20,258 nt of DNA. Origin: Reticulitermes lucifugus (taxonomy: Eukaryota; Arthropoda; Insecta; Blattodea; Rhinotermitidae). Positions 17,412 through 20,258 of this stretch are shown piece after piece. Position 1 is the first letter of the stretch. Every line of letters starts with the position of its first letter. The stretch covers positions 1 to 20,258 of the forward strand of contig JAKCWW010007913.1 in assembly GCA_026260175.1 (NCBI GenBank), written 5' to 3'. A model generated the notes under the pieces. It saw only the letters and a program-made list of their open reading frames with translations. It searched no databases and had not been told where the DNA came from. Made by a program: the position numbers and the translations under genes.

Positions 17412-18779
17412 GTATATATGAAAAAAAATATGTATATATCAACTGCAGATCATACGGCAGGTTATGAAACTTTGTAAATATTATTTCACTATATATAGCT
17501 GGTGTTAACCTTGTCACATGTACTCCCTGACGATGGTATATTTTTACCAAAACATGGAGTAGTGTCTCTACTATTTATATGTGCTTGATATTGAGCATTT
17601 GGTTTTAATAAATGAATACATTGATACAAAACACACGGAACGGACAACTTAAAAAATCATTTTTTAAGTATGAAAACTTTTGGGGGGAGGGGTGAATCCA
17701 AGGGCTGGGATAGTTCAGTCAGTATAATGGATAGGCCATGTGTTGGATGCCTGAGGAATGAAGGTTTGATTTCTGACAGGAGTAGGAGTGTTTTTCCTCT
17801 CCACTGTCCACACAGCCTTCAAGGCCCACTCATCCTCCTACAGAATGCATACCAAGGTCTCTTTCCCTAACAGTAAAGCAGCTGGGCCTGAAGTTCTCAT
17901 GTCAATCTAGTGTTGAGGTCAACAAATTATAAATTTAAATCCACTCCCCCCATACACCTATGTGGCACAATGCTTTATTAAACACAGGTAGAACTTAATC
18001 TTTACCTCCTACAAAAATCTTCTGACAAATCCCTTGATTACATGAAACATGGCATTAGAATTACAAAGATGCAGGTACTAACATTTTTAGTATGTTCTTC
18101 TGTAGGAGTCACGTCACTCTTGGCAATGTCGTCTGTGAACTTGACAACTGAGGCTCCAACGCTTTCTGTTGATATTGGCACACTCCCTGTACCACTGGCA
18201 GGAGAGTTAAGGCAGGTTGGTGGGGCACTACTTGACACCACTTGCCTTCCAATGTGTTGTTCTGCTACAGTGTCCTCATCAAATGAAATTATATGAGCCG
18301 GTACGCGTTTCCGGCGGCGATGATCTGCCTTCCGCTTGCAGCTCATATCTACATGTGAATTACTTAGTTACGTACCACCACCTTTAATCATAGCTGTCAT
18401 AAGAGCAGAACATTTATGGGGCATGGTTAGGAATAAGCATATGCATTACTATCTGGCCAGGAAATATGAATAATTCTACGCAGATAACTTTCAGAGTTCA
18501 GAAAACCAACCTGGTTAATGAGTGTTCTATTTATTTGACCTCTTTCCATCACCCTATTTGTTATACAAAGATAACCAAGTGCTGAATATATAACCATATA
18601 TACTGTCATTAACACACAAAAAATTACTACAAAGCATTACAACTGTAAGTGTTTACCTGCAATTACAGGATCCGACTGTGTGAGAGAAGGGACCAATGGT
18701 TCTGCATCACAGGGCATGTTGCTTGGTAGGTTCAGATCTGCATTGTCAATGCTAATAGCAAACAGTATGGAACCTAGAC
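8153..18779 (-). CDS. SNX29: Sorting nexin 29 (RUN-coiled coil-PX protein), 3' part of the gene, 11 exons, 5' end outside the window
   Basis: Eleven minus-strand exons join as 18779-18657, 18348-18083, 17047-16860, 15709-15556, 14027-13892, 12951-12759, 12606-12423, 11720-11448, 9981-9841, 9215-9076 and 8288-8153. Every junction is GT-AG and in phase, giving 644 residues and a TAA stop. Residues 1-42 close the RUN domain (GLGSILFAISIDN), 42-75 are a basic linker running into an acidic stretch, 76-289 are Ser/Thr/Pro-rich, about 290-450 are coiled coil, about 483-600 form a PX domain, and 601-644 are a tail. Known of the family: RUN domains bind small GTPases or motor adaptors and PX domains bind PtdIns3P on endosomes; SNX29 itself is poorly characterised. 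The PX domain keeps the usual lipid contacts: IYRRYAQF, FPPKK and FVEERRRRLQHYL. Matching human SNX29 from memory, order and segment length agree (human is about 813 residues in total). The start codon and most of the RUN domain are missing only because the window ends. Confidence 0.93.
8493..8510. repeat. (CA)9 microsatellite
   Basis: Uninterrupted CA dinucleotides read directly, preceded by a looser CACTCACCCACTCA stretch. Confidence 0.95.
8842..9052 (+). repeat. tRNA-derived SINE copy 2
   Basis: A degraded A-box region CAGCATAATCAGTATAG and a good B-box GGGTTCAAATCCC (around 8899-8911) stand at tRNA-like spacing. The body (CAGCCTCCCATTCAGTG) and tail (GAAGCTAGTGCTAAGGTTAAG) match copies 1 and 4. 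The head is parallel to the copy at 20197 (CGGTATAGCGACTCGCTACGAG against CAGTATAGTGACTATTCTACAG). Confidence 0.75.
9076..9215 (-). CDS. SNX29: SNX29 exon J: end of the PX domain
   Basis: The acceptor is TTCATGCAG and the donor is GTGAGT at 9075. It reads DARFVEERRRRLQHYLRCVM and ends DLLIGLVPFFG, the last Gly codon being split (phase 2). It holds the C-terminal PX helices and the conserved RRxxLxxYL segment with the second phosphate-binding arginine. Confidence 0.96.
9216..9840 (-). other. SNX29 intron I-J
   Basis: The intron has GTAAGA at 9840 and AG at 9217-9216. It is AT-rich with no recognisable repeat. A more GC-rich patch near 9420-9500 is unexplained. Confidence 0.85.
9841..9981 (-). 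CDS. SNX29: SNX29 exon I: PX domain core
   Basis: The acceptor is TGTTTTGCAG and the donor is GTAAGA at 9840; the 47 codons are phase 0 on both sides. It starts VYIRIRDDEWNIYRRYAQFY and ends FDFPPKKTLGNK. RRY supplies the arginine that contacts the 3-phosphate of PtdIns3P in PX domains, and the PPKK loop supplies the membrane-facing proline-rich turn and a lysine contact. Both are intact, so lipid binding is expected (inference). Confidence 0.96.
10562..10636. repeat. AT-rich palindrome
   Basis: ATATATTCATAT at 10579-10590 is repeated in inverse as ATATGAATATAT at 10598-10609 around a 7-nt spacer. Further ATATGAAT/TATATTAT units extend on both sides. It could form a cruciform. Confidence 0.85.
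10712..10930 (+). repeat. tRNA-derived SINE copy 3 with intact A and B boxes
   Basis: A-box TGGCACAGTTGG lies at 10724-10735 and a perfect B-box GGTTCGATTCC at 10769-10779, 33 nt apart. These are RNA polymerase III promoter elements of a tRNA-like head. The body (AGCCTCTAACAGAAATGAGTACCAGGG, then GTAAAGACAGCCA) resembles the tails of the other copies, but the head differs, so it may be a second subfamily. It is not a functional tRNA: there is no matching acceptor stem. Confidence 0.75.
11448..11720 (-). CDS. SNX29: SNX29 exon H: coiled-coil end, acidic patch and start of the PX domain
   Basis: The acceptor is CATATTTCAG and the donor is GTCAGT at 11447; both ends are phase 0. It begins VAEMHGELMEFNDRLHRLLQ, a near-invariant SNX29 block, then gives EELVDLRGPLPDD. 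Next comes an acidic, Ser-rich stretch (ATSDDDLSVTSDYDTSS), and finally the first PX strands, ALVNIWIPSAFLTG to HHVYQ. This is the largest exon in the window, 91 codons. Confidence 0.95.
11721..12422 (-). other. SNX29 intron G-H
   Basis: The intron has GTTAGT at 12422 and AG at 11722-11721. It contains a minus-strand SINE fragment at 12050-12140 and is otherwise AT-rich and featureless. Confidence 0.85.
12050..12140 (-). repeat. tRNA-SINE fragment, different family, sense to SNX29
   Basis: The minus strand reads GGCCTGTGTTCGATTCCAGG, a B-box (GTTCGATTCC at 12120-12111) in tRNA-like context. It is followed by GTCTATGTGGAACTTGTGCT and GGGAAAAGTGGTGC, which I recall as a dictyopteran SINE body. 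The A-box half is missing, and a GT-rich stretch ends the copy. Confidence 0.6.
12423..12606 (-). CDS. SNX29: SNX29 exon G: coiled coil with the KYVGAVQMLKR motif
   Basis: The acceptor is ATGTATTTCAG and the donor is GTTAGT at 12422. It reads ENELLKHQLRKYVGAVQMLK, the most conserved coiled-coil block of SNX29 and the one I used to name the gene. It is followed by a short insect-like insertion and then YEKKLIQ. It enters in phase 2 and leaves in phase 0. The intron between this exon and exon F is the shortest in the gene at 152 bp. Confidence 0.95.
12759..12951 (-). CDS. SNX29: SNX29 exon F: coiled coil, first part
   Basis: The acceptor is CATTTGATAG, weak because its pyrimidine tract is poor, and the donor is GTGAGA at 12758. 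About 64 residues are heptad-rich: EELQAEIRSLKRLLDQGQEE followed by ENAELKAALAE and KVERLENRIQALVR. This is a typical parallel coiled coil, charged and leucine-rich. The last Arg codon is split with exon G (phase 2). Confidence 0.93.
12952..13891 (-). other. SNX29 intron E-F
   Basis: The intron has GTAAGT at 13891 and AG at 12953-12952. It contains an A13 tract at 13549-13561. The segment 13130-13260 translates to LEEGISVCETAPTELQINDD, faintly like the EDG-x-RNVGTEL peptides of insect dispersed repeats, but this is too weak to call. Confidence 0.8.
13549..13561. repeat. A13 homopolymer
   Basis: Thirteen consecutive A residues read directly; it may be the poly(A) tail of an old retroposon, but no body is recognisable upstream. 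Confidence 0.9.
13892..14027 (-). CDS. SNX29: SNX29 exon E: segment entering the coiled coil
   Basis: The acceptor is TTATGTGTGCAG and the donor is a consensus GTAAGT at 13891. The exon starts DTDCAAAALLATQKLLQ and ends DLFTHVS plus one base. That base joins exon F to give SSEVREAVLSLLSCKEEL, matching the place where SNX29 of other animals begins its coiled coil. Both splice sites are strong, and the phases (0 in, 1 out) fit exons D and F exactly, which argues strongly for a real exon even though the Ala/Leu/Cys-rich sequence is not itself diagnostic. Confidence 0.85.
14028..15555 (-). other. SNX29 intron D-E
   Basis: The intron has GTAAGT at 15555 and AG at 14029-14028. It contains the mariner relic at about 14293-14700 on the opposite strand. 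No further exon is required by phase. Confidence 0.8.
14293..14700 (+). pseudogene. Mariner-family transposase relic
   Basis: Plus-strand fragments follow the order of a mariner (Tc1/mariner superfamily, DD34D) transposase: CLLLDFKSHKDTINATGYC from 14427, then ILLHVD, then ANRVHNQVNAM, then WEVLKHPAYSLDLSLCNFH, ending FGLLFK and stop. The last block is the mariner WEVL-HPPYSPDLAPSDFHLFG motif with the third catalytic Asp changed to Asn, and the HDNARPH block that carries the second Asp is damaged. There is an internal TAA, a TGA before WEVL, and one frameshift between the second and third blocks. A possible start MADTCVEQQ at 14293 lies too close, so the middle of the protein is probably deleted. 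No terminal inverted repeats are identified. The element is dead. Confidence 0.8.
15556..15709 (-). CDS. SNX29: SNX29 exon D: linker with acidic Ser-rich patch
   Basis: The acceptor is TACTTTCCAG and the donor is a strong GTAAGT at 15555. It enters in phase 2 and leaves in phase 0. It reads GHGVSSMVSMMRPVQILTPV and continues to a patch SEEDSLSVPSYSD that contains likely acidophilic kinase sites (inference). It lies between the disordered linker and the segment leading into the coiled coil. Confidence 0.87.
15710..16859 (-). other. SNX29 intron C-D
   Basis: The intron has GTGAGT at 16859 and AG at 15711-15710. No repeat family or extra exon is recognised. Confidence 0.82.
16860..17047 (-). 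CDS. SNX29: SNX29 exon C: disordered linker
   Basis: The acceptor is TTATCTAACAG and the donor is GTGAGT at 16859. The exon is open in the one frame that fits both neighbours (phase 0 in, phase 2 out). It starts VSLPHCEPCDSSTGHSESSR and ends NCTERKKDIL, the last codon being split with exon D. The composition is rich in Ser, Thr, His and Gln with no recognisable fold, as in the linker of other SNX29 proteins. It carries no internal Met, so a search for ATG-initiated ORFs overlooks it. Confidence 0.85.
17195..17626. mobile_element. Foldback element: two inverted copies of one unit around an (AT)n core
   Basis: The left arm from 17197 (ATGTATTCATTTATTAAAAC) reappears inverted at the right end, finishing at about 17622. 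Shared blocks include ATATAAATAGTAGAGACACT, AAAAATATACCATC and, further in, TTTACAAAGTTTCA and CAGTTGATAT. Arms are about 165-185 nt with an insertion of roughly 35 nt in the right arm, and the centre is a 37-bp (AT)n run at 17373-17409. Each unit carries a motif CTGAYGA-TGGTA-N6-TAYY followed by an A-rich GAAAC-like box. This arrangement is seen in terminal regions of Penelope-like retroelements, but there is no coding part here, so the class is inferred only weakly. Confidence 0.7.
17373..17409. repeat. (AT)n microsatellite
   Basis: 37 bp of uninterrupted AT at the centre of the foldback element. Confidence 0.97.
17702..17925 (+). repeat. tRNA-derived SINE copy 4
   Basis: The head GGGCTGGGATAGTTCAGTCA has an A-box at 17711-17722, and a B-box-like GGTTTGATTTC lies at 17763-17773. 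The first 26 bases match the SINE at 20197 (GGGCCGGGATAGCGTAGTCG) with only a few changes. The body and tail (CTCCTACAGAATGCATACCA, ATCTAGTGTTGAGGTCAAC) define the family shared with copies 1 and 2. Confidence 0.8.
18083..18348 (-). CDS. SNX29: SNX29 exon B: basic linker and Ser/Thr-rich segment
   Basis: The acceptor is TTCACATGTAG and the donor is GTTAGT at 18082. Joined to exon A it makes Asp at the junction and reads DMSCKRKADHRRRKRVPAH followed by IISFDED. The basic cluster followed by I-I-S-F-D-acidic is a hallmark of SNX29 just after the RUN domain. The basic run also resembles a nuclear localisation signal, but no function is shown. The rest is low-complexity Ser/Thr/Pro sequence, probably disordered. 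A Met codon sits three bases into the exon but is internal. Confidence 0.92.
18349..18656 (-). other. SNX29 intron A-B
   Basis: The intron is 308 bp, with GTAAAC at 18656 and AG at 18350-18349. Nothing recognisable lies in it. Confidence 0.88.
18657..18779 (-). CDS. SNX29: SNX29 exon A: end of the RUN domain
   Basis: The acceptor is TTTTCTATAG and the donor is GTAAAC at 18656. The exon starts after the first base of a split Gly codon. It reads GLGSILFAISIDNADLN, which is the last helix of the SNX29 RUN domain as I remember it, and then a Pro/Ser-rich segment ending VIA. One base is left over at the 3' end (phase 1). The exon is too short to stand out as an open frame and was found from the split-codon match to the next exon. 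Confidence 0.9.
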
Positions 18780-20196
18780 CTATAGAAAACAGCAGTTTTA
18801 GCAAGTATTATATACAGATTTTAAAATAAAACTACACTTACAAAAATAAAAACATGTAAGCCTGTAAGAACTGTGTATTATATACAATGTACATAAAATC
18901 TGCACATTTACAATTACAGACACCGCCATCATCATTTTCATTATCATCTTGATCAGCTACAGTCACAGCCTAAACCCGGTAACCATCATTCCAGTGCTTC
19001 ACAAATTATTGCCAACCTTCATGAAATCATCATCAAATTTATATCTGTAAGTAATGCTGTAACACACTGCGTTACAAGAAACAAACATACGCACACGTCA
19101 CAAGTAATCAATGATAAAACAACAAAGTGTTTTCTTCTTAATTCCTCATACATATAGCTTGCTCGTGTGACTGTGCTTTCTCCTGTTCTTGACACAGTAA
19201 CATGGCCAACCCTAGCCAGGTGTTTTACAGGTGCCTCAAGGGAATTCATGAAGGAGACCAGTTTTACAGTGAAGAATATTTCCTACTGAAGTAGTGCAAT
19301 GATATGTCTTGAATTTCACACTGGTATGTAAATACTGGACATGCATTGAGAACAGAATATAGTAAATTCTCAATGGTGACATCACAATCTGTGGTAGTAT
19401 ACGATTACAAAACATCCTACAAACAGTTTTAGACAGTTTATTTATTATGTGCAGGGTCCTCAAATGGAACCAGGGAGAATGATAACAGATTCTGAATTAG
19501 GATGAAGGAACAGCACTGGAACAAATCAAAGACCTGCATTTTCTGGCTTTCTGGGAACTAACAACCACATTTTCATGACCCATTCATATTCAAATTATGA
19601 AACTGTAAGGAGTGAAGCATATACAAAATTGGTGCTGAGAAGTTCAATCAAATACTGACATATTATTCATCTGAGATAAAATTAGTAAAGTGGTGGAAGA
19701 GAATTTTCTTCTGTCTCACTGATCTGTCAAAAGTGCATACACACACTGCATAATAGAAATAACAGAAAATCCCACTACAGCTGCTCTACAAGACACTAAG
19801 TGATGCAGGCCATGTAATGCAGTCCTGGAGTACTTCTGCAGGCAGACTCATTGGTAGGGACTATTTTCTGTATGAAATTTTGGCAAGATGGACACATGCG
19901 GAAGGACAATTTCAAGAGATCTGCAAAGTGTGTGCAGACAGTGGCAAGTAATGAAAAGGAAAGGCTATAAAAAAATTTACAACACTGTAGTACCAGAAGT
20001 GTGATATGGGGCTTCATTTGGGGGAGTGCTTTGAAAATTACCACTCTAAAATAAATTATTTAGAATGAGTTTATTAAGTAAACTTCTAATAATAAAACAA
20101 GACAGGCAATGTATGTATAATGTAATATTGGGGCACGTTCGAGTAACCATTGTTGCTGTGGACAAGCAATAAGTATTACGTATTACAGGTATATAT
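18780..20196 (-). other. Upstream SNX29 intron, incomplete
   Basis: Exon A begins after AG at 18781-18780, with a split codon that needs a preceding exon ending in one base. I looked for the expected upstream RUN block (a STFYEDWSF-like peptide) on the minus strand up to the window edge and did not find it. The preceding exon is therefore probably beyond 20258. Open frames at 19019-19249, 19236-19463 and 19796-20044 have no family resemblance. Confidence 0.7.
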
Positions 20197-20258
20197 GGGC
20201 CGGGATAGCGTAGTCGGTATAGCGACTCGCTACGAGCTGGACGGTCCAGGGATCGAAT
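20197..20258 (+). repeat. tRNA-derived SINE copy 5, head only, cut by the window edge
   Basis: The copy begins GGGCCGGGATAGCGTAGTCG. The A-box TAGCGTAGTCGG is at 20206-20217, and the B-box GGGATCGAAT runs off the end of the window. It shows the fewest changes from a tRNA-like head among the copies here, so it is probably the youngest. Confidence 0.85.

Larger units (their letters stand above)
17048..18082 (-). other. SNX29 intron B-C
   Basis: The intron has GTTAGT at 18082 and AG at 17049-17048. It is mostly repeats: a foldback element at 17195-17626 and SINE copy 4 at 17702-17925. Confidence 0.85.

Noticed and set aside
19019-19463. Two minus-strand open frames tested as upstream RUN-domain exons
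   Set aside because: Neither contains the RUN motifs expected before GLGSILFAI, and neither gives a phase-1 donor in a recognisable context.

Overview
The window looks like nuclear DNA of an insect, probably a large, AT-rich, repeat-laden genome of the cockroach/termite (Blattodea) type. This is inferred from short exons separated by long introns, GT-AG splice sites, tRNA-derived SINEs, a mariner relic and many (AT)n/(CA)n microsatellites. Nothing looks bacterial: I see no operons, no ribosome binding sites and no long ORFs.

The only gene I can support is on the minus strand: the 3' two-thirds of a sorting nexin 29 (SNX29) orthologue. It runs in eleven coding exons from 18779 down to a stop codon at 8153. 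All ten introns inside the window have GT-AG ends and the reading phase carries through every junction. The result is one protein segment of 644 residues: the last strand of the RUN domain, a basic linker, a low-complexity Ser/Thr-rich region, a long coiled coil, a PX phosphoinositide-binding domain and a short C-terminal tail. The start codon, promoter and most of the RUN domain lie beyond the right edge, and I found no further exon between 18780 and 20258. The two most easily missed exons are 14027-13892 and the terminal exon 8288-8153, which is read in a different frame from the longer open frame covering it.

Layout from left to right. Positions 1-8152 lie downstream of the gene (3' UTR and/or intergenic) and hold a SINE, AT/CA microsatellites, a 170-bp element with piggyBac-like ends in a TTAA duplication, a nested hairpin, a 35-bp tandem array and fragments of common dispersed repeats. 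Positions 8153-18779 are the SNX29 exons and introns, the introns carrying three plus-strand SINEs, one minus-strand SINE fragment, an AT palindrome, a mariner transposase relic and a foldback element with hammerhead-ribozyme-like core motifs. Positions 18780-20258 are an upstream intron that ends in the head of a fresh-looking SINE cut by the window edge.

I did not find a new multi-gene system. The most notable items are the hammerhead-like foldback element, the piggyBac-like MITE and the strong plus-strand bias of the SINE copies relative to the gene.
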